This document shows positions 35,246 to 44,167 of a DNA stretch of 64,000 nt, piece after piece. The notes under the pieces are model-generated. The model searched no databases. It saw only the letters and a program-made list of their open reading frames with translations, and was not told the DNA's origin. Source of the stretch: Alistipes sp. (GTDB taxonomy: Bacteria; Bacteroidota; Bacteroidia; Bacteroidales; Rikenellaceae); contig JAFQOR010000031.1 of the NCBI GenBank assembly GCA_017403125.1, positions 1 through 64,000 of the forward strand, in the 5' to 3' direction. The translations under genes and the position numbers were made by a program. The first letter of the stretch is position 1. Each line of letters starts with the position of its first letter.

Positions 35246-35281
35246 TTCGGGGTGCCTGACTCTCTTGTCAAGCACCCCGAA
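35246..35281 (-). terminator. Terminator of pckA
   Basis: A 15-bp stem with one weak position (35246-35260 with 35267-35281) around a 6-nt loop; on the minus strand it is followed by TTGTTTTTT. It lies 38 nt after the pckA stop. Confidence 0.85.
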
Positions 35282-35319
35282 CTATCTGGGGTTGTAGGTA
35301 GCCTCGGCTACCGCACATT

Positions 35320-36927
35320 TTACTTCAACTGGGGACCGGCAGCTACCAGAGCCTTACCCTCCTCGTTTGTGGTGAACTTTGTGAAGTTCTTCACGAAACG
35401 ACCTGCGAGGTCCTCTGCCTTTGTGTTCCAATCCTCAACGTTAGCGTATGTATCGCGGGGGTCGAGAATTGCGGGATCTACGCCGGGAAGAGCTGTGGGC
35501 ACCTTGAAGTCGAAGATAGGAATCTGCTTTGTCTCCGCCTTGTCGATCGAGCCATCGAGGATAGCGTCGATGATGCCACGAGTATCCTTAATTGAGATAC
35601 GCTTGCCCGTGCCGTTCCAGCCGGTATTTACGAGGTAAGCCGTAGCACCCGAAGCCTGCATGCGCTTTACCAACTCCTCGCCATACTTTGTGGGGTGCAA
35701 CGAAAGGAACGCTGCGCCGAAGCATGCCGAGAATGTGGGTGTAGGCTCGGTGATACCACGCTCGGTACCTGCCAACTTTGCGGTAAAGCCCGAAAGGAAG
35801 TAGTACTTCGTCTGCTCGGGAGTAAGGATAGATACGGGAGGCAACACACCGAATGCGTCAGCCGAGAGGAAGATAACCTTCTTTGCTGCGGGAGCCTTCG
35901 AGATGGGCTTCACGATGTTGTTGATGTGGTAGATGGGGTACGATACACGTGTATTCTCGGTAACCGACTTGTCGGTGAAGTCGATCTTGCCGTTCTCATC
36001 TACTGTTACGTTCTCCAACAGAGCGTCGCGACGTATGGCGTTCCAGATGTCGGGCTCGTTCTCCTTCGAGAGGTTGATAACCTTTGCATAGCAGCCACCC
36101 TCGAAGTTGAAGATGCCGTCGTCGTCCCAGCCGTGCTCGTCGTCACCGATAAGCTCACGCTTGGGATCTGTCGAGAGGGTAGTCTTACCTGTGCCCGAGA
36201 GGCCAAAGAAGATAGCTGTCTCGCCCTCCTTGTTGGTGTTTGCCGAGCAGTGCATCGAAGCGATACCCTTCAAGGGGAGGAGGTAGTTCATGTAAGAGAA
36301 CATACCCTTCTTCATCTCACCACCATACCATGTGTTGATGATAACCTGCATCTTCTCTGTGAGGTTGAATACTACGGCAGTCTCCGAGTTAAGACCGAGC
36401 TCCTTGTAGTTCTCCACCTTTGCCTTTGAGGCGTTGAGTACCACGAAGTCGGGCTCGCCATAGTTTGCCAACTCCTCCTCTGTGGGGCGGATGAACATGT
36501 TCTTTACGAAGTGAGCCTGCCATGCCACCTCCATGATGAAGCGGATTTTGAGGCGTGTATTCTCGTTAGCACCGCAGAAGGTATCCATGACGTAGAGCTT
36601 CTTGTTTGAGAGCTCCTTCGCAGCGAGCTTTTTGAGCTCTGCCCATGTCTCCTTCGTTACGGGCTTGTTGTCATTCTTGTACTCCTCCGAAGTCCACCAA
36701 ATGGTATCCTTTGTGGTCTCGTCCATTACGAAGAACTTATCCTTGGGTGAACGGCCTGTATAAACACCGGTCATCACGTTTACTGCACCCATTTCGGTTA
36801 CAACACCCTTGTCAAAGCCTGTAAGTCCGGCCTTGGTCTCCTCCTCAAACAAAGTCTCATACGAAGGGTTGTAAACAACCTCCTGAACGTCGGTAATACC
36901 GTACTTTGATAAATCAATCTTTGCCAT
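35320..36927 (-). CDS. pckA: Phosphoenolpyruvate carboxykinase (ATP)
   Basis: A 535-residue enzyme that converts oxaloacetate and ATP to phosphoenolpyruvate. In anaerobic Bacteroidota it often runs in reverse, fixing CO2 in the fermentation of sugars to succinate. The kinase motif [11 protein letters not shown] (about residues 245-255), the nearby [22 protein letters not shown] with metal ligands, and [18 protein letters not shown] segments are all present. Length is normal. It is a single gene with its own terminator; a -7-like TAAATTTG (37064-37071, minus) could be its promoter, without a clear -33 box. Confidence 0.96.
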   Translation of the reverse strand: MAKIDLSKYGITDVQEVVYNPSYETLFEEETKAGLTGFDKGVVTEMGAVNVMTGVYTGRSPKDKFFVMDETTKDTIWWTSEEYKNDNKPVTKETWAELKKLAAKELSNKKLYVMDTFCGANENTRLKIRFIMEVAWQAHFVKNMFIRPTEEELANYGEPDFVVLNASKAKVENYKELGLNSETAVVFNLTEKMQVIINTWYGGEMKKGMFSYMNYLLPLKGIASMHCSANTNKEGETAIFFGLSGTGKTTLSTDPKRELIGDDEHGWDDDGIFNFEGGCYAKVINLSKENEPDIWNAIRRDALLENVTVDENGKIDFTDKSVTENTRVSYPIYHINNIVKPISKAPAAKKVIFLSADAFGVLPPVSILTPEQTKYYFLSGFTAKLAGTERGITEPTPTFSACFGAAFLSLHPTKYGEELVKRMQASGATAYLVNTGWNGTGKRISIKDTRGIIDAILDGSIDKAETKQIPIFDFKVPTALPGVDPAILDPRDTYANVEDWNTKAEDLAGRFVKNFTKFTTNEEGKALVAAGPQLK

Positions 36928-37338
36928 AACTTGAAATAAAAGTTTATATGTTTCTAAAATCTTCTCTTAACTTATTGCTTGCTCATGCTCTCATTGCAAC
37001 GTTGTCGCCTTGCCTATTATTGTGTTGCCCGGCTGACCCATATTCAATAGAACAAAATCGGTGCAAATTTAAGATAAATTTTTGTTCTGTGAAAATTTTA
37101 ACACTTAATTTTTCAACTTTTTTAATAAATAGTCAAATAACCCCTTTGGTTTTAACTCACGCTCTGCTTGCAAAGTCATCGCAAAGGAGTGTGCGACTGT
37201 CGGAATCTTCAATCTCATTCCGAGGAGGTTGCCATGAGCATCCCTCTCCAAGGGGCAAAGATTACTGCGCCTTGGGCAAGCAGCGCAACGACGTGAACGC
37301 ACAAACGCAGATAGGGTCGAAAAAAAATATTATAAAAA
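36928..37338. other. Intergenic region upstream of pckA
   Basis: No believable gene on either strand. It is A/T-rich near pckA, with the possible pckA -7 box; small frames here lack a coding pattern. Confidence 0.5.
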
Positions 37339-37369
37339 TTTGCAGATTCGTTGATTTTCGCTATATTTG
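37339..37369 (+). promoter_or_regulatory. Promoter of the beta-helix surface protein gene
   Basis: TTTG (37339-37342) and TATATTTG (37362-37369) are 19 nt apart. The start codon is at 37639, leaving a leader of about 260 nt (37378-37638) with no gene; the leader is G/T-rich in its second half (37490-37610). Confidence 0.7.
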
Positions 37370-37638
37370 CATTGATATTTAGGGGATTGGCCCCAGCGCC
37401 CAGCAAGCTCGCGGTATCGCAACACGAGCTGTTGGCATACTTTTTGTTATAAAATTGCCCACCAAACACCTGTTTATTAGGAGTTTGTGTGGTTGTGTGA
37501 GTTTTTGTGGTTGCGTCGTGTAGGTGGGTGTTGAGTGAGGAGAGTGTGATGAGGTAGGCAAATGTGGAGATTGGCGAGGTGGCGGTGGCGCAGTGTAGTG
37601 TGATGAAAACAACGTTGATAAACAAATATTAAACGAAA

Positions 37639-40600
37639 ATGAAAGCAAGATTATTTATGTTTATGGCATTGGTACTTGGATTGGTATCGTGCCAGAATGA
37701 GCCCGACGAGATGAATGTCTCATTGGGTGGCGAGCAGGAGGTGATGCTTACGGTGTCACTGCCCGAGGCAACACGTGCCGATAGTGCCGATGGCGCATTG
37801 GATAACAACGTGCTCGAGGACTACGATTTGCGTTACATCCTCGAAGTCTATTATGGCGAAAAGTGTAACCGTTTCGTGCAGACTTCAACCTCGACAAGTG
37901 CCGTATTCCCCGTGCGCCTTGCACCGGGACGTACCTACACCTTTGTTGTGTGGGCCGATTTTGTTACGAAGGGCGCAGATGCCGAGCAAGACATCGACCT
38001 CTTCTACAAGACCTCTAATGGTTTGAAGGCAATTCAGATTGTCGAGGACAAGTGGGCTCCTATGGTTGAGGCTCGTGATGCTTATGTTGGTAGTAAGACT
38101 ATTGCCGACTTCCAGACAAGCTCGAACCTCGAAATGACGCTTACTCGTCCATTTGCCAAGGTGCGCGTGGTATCTACCGACATCGAGCAGTTGCGTGGCG
38201 TTGGCATCGTGCCTACCACGGCGCAGGCTACCTATTCGCAGAATATGTATCGTACGTTCAATGCCGCAACAGGTGTTGCAAGCGATGCTGCGACCAAGAC
38301 TCACACCTTTGCTTATGCCAATGTAGATAGCTACGAGGAAATTACCGACAGCAAGCTCACAATCTTCTCGGACTACATCTTTGTTCCCGCCGAGGGCGTA
38401 GCAAAGTTCACCTTGGAGGTGTGGGATGGCGAGGCCGAGCCTCGTTCTATCAAGCAGAACACCTTCAATACCGATATCTTTGTTGAGAAGAATAAGGTAA
38501 CCTCTATCGTAGGTGACGTTCTTACCACGGGCGGTAACGTTAAGGTTACTATCGATGGCGAACTTGGCGAGAAGGAGACTATTACTGTCGTTGATAACGC
38601 GCAGTCGTTGCAGGATGCTATCAACAATGCTCCCGATGGCGAGGAGACGATCATCGAGCTTGGTGGCGATATCGACCTTAATGACCTTCTTGGTGCTGGT
38701 ATTCTTTCAACACGCGCTGCTGAGCCTACTTACGGTCTAATTATCCCAGCAGGTAAGAGCGTAGTTCTTGACCTTAAGGGCTTTACTATCAGCCAGTCTA
38801 AGGAGTGTAAGGCTTCATACTCAATGATCCATAACAATGGTAACCTAACTATCATCGATAGCTCTGAGGCAAAGAGTGGTAAGATTTCATTCAAGGATAC
38901 AAGCGCTGGTGATCCATCGTTCGGTTGGGGTTCATACACTATCTCTAACTATGGTGGTACTCTTGTTGTTGAGAATGGTACTATCGAGCACCTTGGTGAG
39001 CAGAATACTGCAACAGAGGTAAAGCACATGATTTGTGCTATCTTCCAATACAGTGGTTCTACAACTATCAATGGTGGTACTATTTCTACTCCTACATATC
39101 GCTCAGTTCGTTTGTGGCATGGTGATATGACCATAAATGGTGGTAACTTTGAGGGTCAGTTATGGGTACAGGCTGTAGATAACACCTCTAACTTGACTAT
39201 CAACGGTGGTACTTTCGCTCCACGTGGCAAGGATGGCTCATCAGTATTCGTAACTAATAGCCAATACGATGTAAAATTTGCCGTTACAGGTGGTCATTTC
39301 ACGACTAAGATTGGCGCATCTAAGCCATTTGGTTGTATCACAGCTGGTACATTCACTACTGAGGCTAAGGAGGGTACTAATATTGCCCTTGTTAACGATG
39401 ACTACGCTTGGGTTGAGACTGAGAATGGTCTTTGGACTGTTGAGCGCAAGCTAGATGTTGCTAAGATTGGCGAGGTAGGTTATACATCTTTGGCTAAGGC
39501 TGTTGCCGCAGCTCAAAATGGTGATATTATCACTTTCGTTGCAGATGTTGAGCAGGAGGATGGTGTTATTATTACAGATAAGAATGTCACTATTGACTTG
39601 AACAACAAGACATTCACTGTATCTAATGGTGCAAGTACCAATAATCGTAACTTCAAGGTTAACGGCTCATCTGTAGTAACCATCAAGAATGGTAATATGG
39701 TAGCAGAGGGCGACTACTCTTCTGGTGCTTATGGTACACTTCGTACAGAGGGTACTGCAAATGTAACTTTGGAGGGTGTAAAACTATATAACTATCGTGG
39801 TAATGGCCTAAATGTAAAGGCTTTGTCTGGTACTACTGTTACTATTAATGATACTGAGATTTACTCACAGTATGGTGGTGGTATTGAGTCTGCTGGTGGT
39901 ACAGTTGAATTGAACAATGTTAAGGTTGAGCAGAAGGGTATGTACACTGCTCCTTATAACTCTATGGCTATCTCTGTAAATGGTGGCGGTACAGTGACTG
40001 TTAATAGCGGCACTTACTCAACTGAGTGCATTACAGCAGAGGAGGCTAACAATCAGGGTACATCACACGGCCCTTGGTGTGCCGGTGTTCTAAACTCTGG
40101 TGGTACACTTATCATTAAGGGAGGTACATTCTCAAATGACAACTTCGGTGAGAATACTCTTGCTACTTATGCCCGAGGTTTGCTTTTGGCAGATACAGGT
40201 GCTAACATTCAGATTGAAGGCGGTACTTTCAACGCAGTAAAGGCAATTGTTGATATCCAGAACAACTTGGGTGATGCATCAAGGAATCCATCTGCTACAA
40301 TCTCTGGTGGTAATTTCTCTGCAGACCCACTAACTTGGGATGGTCTTATTAAGGTTGCAGCTGGTTACAAGGTTGTAGAGGAGAACGGTATTTGGACTGT
40401 TCGTGTTGTTTCAGAAGCAAAGATTGGCGAGATGGCGTATGAGACACTTGAGGCTGCTGCTGAGGCTGCTGAGAATGGTGATACTATCACTTTGCTTCGA
40501 AATCTTGAAGTGGCGGAGACCATTGTAATCCCCGAGAGTAAGGAGATAGTTCTCGACCTTAACGGCCACAATATCACAAGCAATATAGCAGGTAAGCCAT

Positions 40601-41043
40601 CAGAAAGTTTCGCATTGTTCAGCGTAAACGGTAATCTTGAGATAAAGGGAAATGGTACTATATCTTTGACAAGCGAGGATTTCGAGTGGAACACATCTTA
40701 TAGATATACTGCAATCAATATCCGTGAGAAAGGTGTTGTAACTCTTGGCAATGGTGTAAGTGTTATTTGTGAGGCTTCAAAGGATGGTAGTTATGGTATG
40801 AGCTATGCTGTTGATATCTACACAACAGGTACATTGAACATTAATGGCGCATCACTTCACAGCAACTACATTGCCGTTCGTTGCTTCTTCGGTAATTCTG
40901 TTGTTTACGTAAATAGCGGTTCTAAGATCACAAGCTCTAGGAATAACTATGGTATTTGGAAGCAGAGTTCACCAGGTGCTGTTGTTACTATTGCAGATGA
41001 TGTTAACTACACATTCGAAAACGACATTTACTGCTTCAATTAA
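37639..41043 (+). CDS. Large surface lipoprotein: fimbrillin-like (DUF6562-type) domain plus right-handed beta-helix repeats
   Basis: A 1,134-residue lipoprotein (lipobox LGLVSC, Cys18). Residues about 30-320 form a fimbrillin/DUF6562-like domain (EVMLTVSLPEATRAD, YTFVVWADFV, NLEMTLTRPFAKVRVVSTD). The remainder is beta-helix repeats of about 20-25 residues with motifs like LTINGGTF, VTIKNGNM and IQIEGGTF, in three blocks, each opened by an AKIGE-x-x-YxxLxxAxxAAxxGDxI segment (about 609 and 930). Such folds are common in adhesins and polysaccharide-binding or -cleaving proteins; no catalytic site is visible. Beyond about 38,690 codon use becomes more A/T-rich than in the first third. A terminator and repeat array follow. 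Confidence 0.8.
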   Translation: MKARLFMFMALVLGLVSCQNEPDEMNVSLGGEQEVMLTVSLPEATRADSADGALDNNVLEDYDLRYILEVYYGEKCNRFVQTSTSTSAVFPVRLAPGRTYTFVVWADFVTKGADAEQDIDLFYKTSNGLKAIQIVEDKWAPMVEARDAYVGSKTIADFQTSSNLEMTLTRPFAKVRVVSTDIEQLRGVGIVPTTAQATYSQNMYRTFNAATGVASDAATKTHTFAYANVDSYEEITDSKLTIFSDYIFVPAEGVAKFTLEVWDGEAEPRSIKQNTFNTDIFVEKNKVTSIVGDVLTTGGNVKVTIDGELGEKETITVVDNAQSLQDAINNAPDGEETIIELGGDIDLNDLLGAGILSTRAAEPTYGLIIPAGKSVVLDLKGFTISQSKECKASYSMIHNNGNLTIIDSSEAKSGKISFKDTSAGDPSFGWGSYTISNYGGTLVVENGTIEHLGEQNTATEVKHMICAIFQYSGSTTINGGTISTPTYRSVRLWHGDMTINGGNFEGQLWVQAVDNTSNLTINGGTFAPRGKDGSSVFVTNSQYDVKFAVTGGHFTTKIGASKPFGCITAGTFTTEAKEGTNIALVNDDYAWVETENGLWTVERKLDVAKIGEVGYTSLAKAVAAAQNGDIITFVADVEQEDGVIITDKNVTIDLNNKTFTVSNGASTNNRNFKVNGSSVVTIKNGNMVAEGDYSSGAYGTLRTEGTANVTLEGVKLYNYRGNGLNVKALSGTTVTINDTEIYSQYGGGIESAGGTVELNNVKVEQKGMYTAPYNSMAISVNGGGTVTVNSGTYSTECITAEEANNQGTSHGPWCAGVLNSGGTLIIKGGTFSNDNFGENTLATYARGLLLADTGANIQIEGGTFNAVKAIVDIQNNLGDASRNPSATISGGNFSADPLTWDGLIKVAAGYKVVEENGIWTVRVVSEAKIGEMAYETLEAAAEAAENGDTITLLRNLEVAETIVIPESKEIVLDLNGHNITSNIAGKPSESFALFSVNGNLEIKGNGTISLTSEDFEWNTSYRYTAINIREKGVVTLGNGVSVICEASKDGSYGMSYAVDIYTTGTLNINGASLHSNYIAVRCFFGNSVVYVNSGSKITSSRNNYGIWKQSSPGAVVTIADDVNYTFENDIYCFN

Positions 41044-41111
41044 TTACTAAATACTACGCCCTTCTCGAAAGGGAGGGGCACAGTATTAAATACAACTCGT
41101 TAGAGTGTTAT

Positions 41112-41146
41112 TTAGCGCTCGACCTCACGGTCGGGCGCTATTTGTT
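41112..41146 (+). terminator. Terminator of the surface protein gene
   Basis: Stem TAGCGCTCGACC (41112-41123) with GGTCGGGCGCTA (41128-41139), one wobble pair, 4-nt loop, followed by TTTGTTT. Confidence 0.75.
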
Positions 41147-41264
41147 TATAAAAGGTTAAGATGGCTGCGAGTAATAGGGAATTTAATGAAATTAGGGAGG
41201 TTAAAGAGAACATTGAAGTACGGTAGGACAACTCCTTAAATCCCTTAAACTATCCGTCCCCCTT

Positions 41265-41520
41265 GCGGGTATACTTTTATATACCCGCGATATTTGTGGG
41301 GGCGCTACGCTTAGAGGGCGCTTTGCTTCGAGGGTGCTTCGCTTGTGGGGGCGCTACGCATAGAGGGCGCAGGCAGAGCCTACTAAGTAGGGCGGAGCAT
41401 AGCTTCTTAAGAGGGCGGGCAAAGCCGCTTGATATTAACCGCAGCCTCACCTCCTAAACACTTGCGCACCCCTTTATGTGTGCGGGTATTATTTTTAATA
41501 CCCGCGCACATGAGAGAGAG
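41265..41520 (+). repeat. Repeat module downstream of the first beta-helix gene
   Basis: It contains a hairpin (GCGGGTATA at 41265-41273 with 41280-41288), a degenerate array of GGGCGCT(A)-GCTT-type units (about 41293-41420), and a 90-nt segment (41428-41520) ending in the hairpin 41478-41509. The 90-nt segment recurs, inverted and about 80-85% identical by eye, at 60908-60997, also downstream of a beta-helix gene. No gene is seen in 41044-41722. Confidence 0.7.
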
Positions 41521-41652
41521 CAAAGAGTAGCAAAAGGGAAAATACATCCAGGCAATGCGCCTATAAGCCAAGCAGCATCAAGTAGAACGCCATCAAAGTG
41601 CCTATGGTGCGCAGTGCCGACCCGCGCAGAGCCACTTTAATCGGGTATGATA

Positions 41653-41682
41653 TTGTAGTTTGTGAATAGTTTTGTATATTTG
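41653..41682 (+). promoter_or_regulatory. Promoter of fabD
   Basis: TTG (41653-41655) and TATATTTG (41675-41682), 19 nt apart; ATG at 41723. Confidence 0.7.
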
Positions 41683-41722
41683 TGCCCGAAATAGAAGAGT
41701 TTAGATTTTAATACTTTATAAT

Positions 41723-42604
41723 ATGAAACACGCATATGTTTTCCCCGGTCAGGGCTCGCAGGCGGTAGGCATGGGTAAGGATATCTATGACAACGTCCCC
41801 GAGGCAAAGGCTCTCTTTGAGCAGGCAAACGAGATTCTCGGCTTTCGCATTACCGACATAATGTTCGAGGGTACACCCGAGGAGTTGAAGCAGACGAAGG
41901 TCACGCAGCCCGCTGTGTTCCTGCACTCTGTAATCTTGGCAAAGGCGCTTGGCGTAAAGCCCGATGCCGTAGCCGGACACTCGTTGGGAGAGTTCTCGGC
42001 ACTCGTTGTGGCAGGTGCACTCTCGTTTGAGGATGGTTTGAAGCTCGTATCGAAGCGCGCTATGGCTATGCAGCGTTGCTGCGAGCAGCAGCCCGGAGGT
42101 ATGGCAGCGGTACTCGGCCTCGACGATAAAACGGTTGAGGAGGTGTGCGCATCGGTAGATGGTGTTGTGGTTGGTGCAAACTACAACTGCCCCGGTCAGC
42201 TCGTTATATCGGGTGCCGATGCTGCTGTGGATGAGGCATGCGAGAAGTTGAAGGCTGCCGGTGCACGTCGAGCACTTCGCCTGCCTGTGGGTGGTGCGTT
42301 CCACTCGCCCCTTATGGAGCCTGCACGTCAGGAGTTGGAGGCAGCTATTGCAGAGGCACAGTTTATGACGCCTACGTGTCCCGTATATCAGAATGTTGAT
42401 GCTCTGCCCTATACCGACGCCGAGGCAATAAAGCGCAACCTTATAGCGCAACTCACAGCGCCCGTACGTTGGACACAGATTGTGGAGAAGATGATTGCTG
42501 ACGGCGTAACAGAGTTCACCGAGGTAGGTCCCGGCACAGTCTTGCAGGGCTTGGTATCGAAGGTGAGTCGTGAGGTTAAAGCAGAGTCGAAATCAACATT
42601 ATAG
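41723..42604 (+). CDS. fabD: Malonyl-CoA--ACP transacylase
   Basis: A 293-residue enzyme that moves malonyl groups to acyl carrier protein for fatty acid elongation. It has the start AYVFPGQGSQ, the active Ser87 in VAGHSLGEFSALV, and the second catalytic region VGGAFHSPLM, with NYNCPGQLVISG and the final VGPGTVLQGL. Length is normal. The gene stands alone with its own promoter; other fab genes are not adjacent. Confidence 0.95.
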   Translation: MKHAYVFPGQGSQAVGMGKDIYDNVPEAKALFEQANEILGFRITDIMFEGTPEELKQTKVTQPAVFLHSVILAKALGVKPDAVAGHSLGEFSALVVAGALSFEDGLKLVSKRAMAMQRCCEQQPGGMAAVLGLDDKTVEEVCASVDGVVVGANYNCPGQLVISGADAAVDEACEKLKAAGARRALRLPVGGAFHSPLMEPARQELEAAIAEAQFMTPTCPVYQNVDALPYTDAEAIKRNLIAQLTAPVRWTQIVEKMIADGVTEFTEVGPGTVLQGLVSKVSREVKAESKSTL

Positions 42605-42609
42605 TGTGC

Positions 42610-42728
42610 CGAACGACAAAGAGCGCGAACTGCGGCGTTACTCTCATTTGGAAAATGCTCACATACATCAGGTATGCTGCGCTTTCCCAAACTTCGAAAG
42701 CCTTGCATTTCATCGCTCTTTGTCGTTC
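42610..42728. repeat. Intergenic palindromic element E2 and satellite copies
   Basis: A 15-bp outer inverted repeat (GAACGACAAAGAGCG at 42610-42624 with 42714-42728) encloses GCGTTACTC, ACATACATCAGGTATGC and TTTCCCAAACTTCG. Downstream, GAGCGCGAACTGCGGCGTTACTC recurs at 42744-42768 region, followed by GCAGTGGCGTTAC, GCAGCTGCGTTAC and GCAGCGGCGTTA, to about 42840. No gene in 42605-42945. Confidence 0.6.
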
Positions 42729-42945
42729 GTTAGTCGTTCTAACGAGCGCGAACTGCGGCGTTACTCTCCATTTGTAGGCAGTGGCGTTACACTAATTTGT
42801 AGGCAGCTGCGTTACTCATACTTGCAAGCAGCGGCGTTATCTGTCGTTTAGCAATAGCTTCGCGCGCGATATATAAACATAGGTCTGCGTAGTCATCATA
42901 GACTATGCAGACCTATGTTTTTGTCTTCTATGGCGCTCTGCGATG

Positions 42946-43626
42946 CTATCCGATGGTGTGCATGCGGATAGATGCCTTGATAAGCGCTATGGCGCGTATG
43001 CGCTCAATGCTTACCTCCTTGTCGGCGTGGTGCTGATTCTGGCTTACGAGCTTTACGTAGCCCTCGTGCTCCGACTTTTGGACATACTTTACGGTGATGT
43101 ACTCCTCGCCATCGAGGTCCAGCGACAGAAGATACATGTCGCCCCAGAAGATGTCGCGTATGTCGTTTATCTGCTTGTAAAGCACGATGTCACCACTTTT
43201 AAGCAACGGATACATCGAGTCGCCTACGATATATATCGCACCGTCGCACTTCGGGAGGTTGGGAATGTGGATAAAGTTTATGGGCTTCACCTCGTCCGAC
43301 GATGAAAATATAGGCGCAAGACCCGCAGTGCCCTCCATCGAGTAGAGCGGAACGCTCTGCAAAGGCACAGTGTTGTCGGTGCGATGGGTATATGCAGTCA
43401 AATCGGGCTCGGCAAGAAACATGCGCCCTTTGCCCGTGTCGAGCCACTCGATATTGATATTAAAATCTTGAACTAATATGTTTTTGTTGCGCGTCGAGAG
43501 GCTCGCCTTGCCCGTCTCTATCATCGAAAGCGCTGCCTTGCCTATGCCAAGTCGTTGAGCCAACTGCTCTTGCGTCATGCCAAGTTGCTTGCGTATAAGC
43601 CTTAAACGTGCGTTTATTGTTTCCAT
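42946..43626 (-). CDS. Phage-type repressor: XRE helix-turn-helix with S24 peptidase domain
   Basis: A 226-residue CI/LexA-like regulator. The N-terminal helix-turn-helix is in MTQEQLAQRLGIGKAALSMIE (about residues 17-37). The C-terminal S24 domain has the catalytic Ser in IVGDSMYPLLKSGDIV (about 142-157) and a downstream Lys in EYITVKYVQK. Such proteins cleave themselves when RecA is activated, releasing prophage or stress genes. It is divergent from a small gene and an orphan terminase; the shared 136-nt gap holds promoters in both directions, typical of an immunity switch. Confidence 0.88.
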   Translation of the reverse strand: METINARLRLIRKQLGMTQEQLAQRLGIGKAALSMIETGKASLSTRNKNILVQDFNINIEWLDTGKGRMFLAEPDLTAYTHRTDNTVPLQSVPLYSMEGTAGLAPIFSSSDEVKPINFIHIPNLPKCDGAIYIVGDSMYPLLKSGDIVLYKQINDIRDIFWGDMYLLSLDLDGEEYITVKYVQKSEHEGYVKLVSQNQHHADKEVSIERIRAIALIKASIRMHTIG

Positions 43627-43655
43627 ATAAGAAAATATGATGTTAAAAAATTATA

Positions 43656-43694
43656 CAAAACTATTGACAAATTAAATTATTGAACGTATATTTG
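43656..43694. promoter_or_regulatory. Divergent promoters between repressor and small gene
   Basis: Plus strand: TTG (43664-43666) and TATATTTG (43687-43694), 20 nt apart. Minus strand: -7-like TAGTTTTG (43656-43663) without a good -33 box. Their overlap would let the repressor control both. Confidence 0.6.
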
Positions 43695-43762
43695 TACCAC
43701 AAAGTTAAGAATTTTATTTATGTAATGCAAATTTTGGATGATAATTTATCGGTTAAGTAACT

Positions 43763-44050
43763 ATGTACAATGTATCTACGCAACTTTACCTTGACCTTGC
43801 CGATAAGTTGTTTGAGCAGATTGCATCAAAAGAGTTCTTCTCCGGCGCCATATCTCTCGACTTTGGCGCAGTGGAGTGTCGCTTGGTAGCAACGCTCATT
43901 GTTGAGCGTCAGATGCGCCCCGACGTGGAGTTCTCTTTCCCTCGCATCACAAATCTTGTGCCCATTTGGTGGGAGTTTCACACTACCATCGATGGCGTCG
44001 AAGTGCTCAACGACTTCTCGTTCCGCGACCTCGTGGCAGAGGTCTTTTAG
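43763..44050 (+). CDS. Small conserved-looking protein of unknown function
   Basis: A 95-residue acidic protein (start MYNVSTQLYLDLADKLFEQI; middle AISLDFGAVECRLVATLIV). It is not recognised. It has a good promoter, normal codon use, and lies between the repressor and the terminase, so it is probably part of the same phage-derived unit. Confidence 0.6.
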   Translation: MYNVSTQLYLDLADKLFEQIASKEFFSGAISLDFGAVECRLVATLIVERQMRPDVEFSFPRITNLVPIWWEFHTTIDGVEVLNDFSFRDLVAEVF

Positions 44051-44167
44051 GTCGGGATGCAGAGAGACCCTTTCCCACCTCGAAGCGATGCCTTCCTCTC
44101 TGCCGGGTATTCACTCCATCAGCATCGTGATAGAATACCCTCTAATTTTTAATAATCGTACTTTGCA

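Noticed and set aside
37215..37648. Minus-strand frames in the leader of the surface protein gene
   Set aside because: His/Thr-rich low-complexity peptides from the G/T-rich leader; no promoter or start context.
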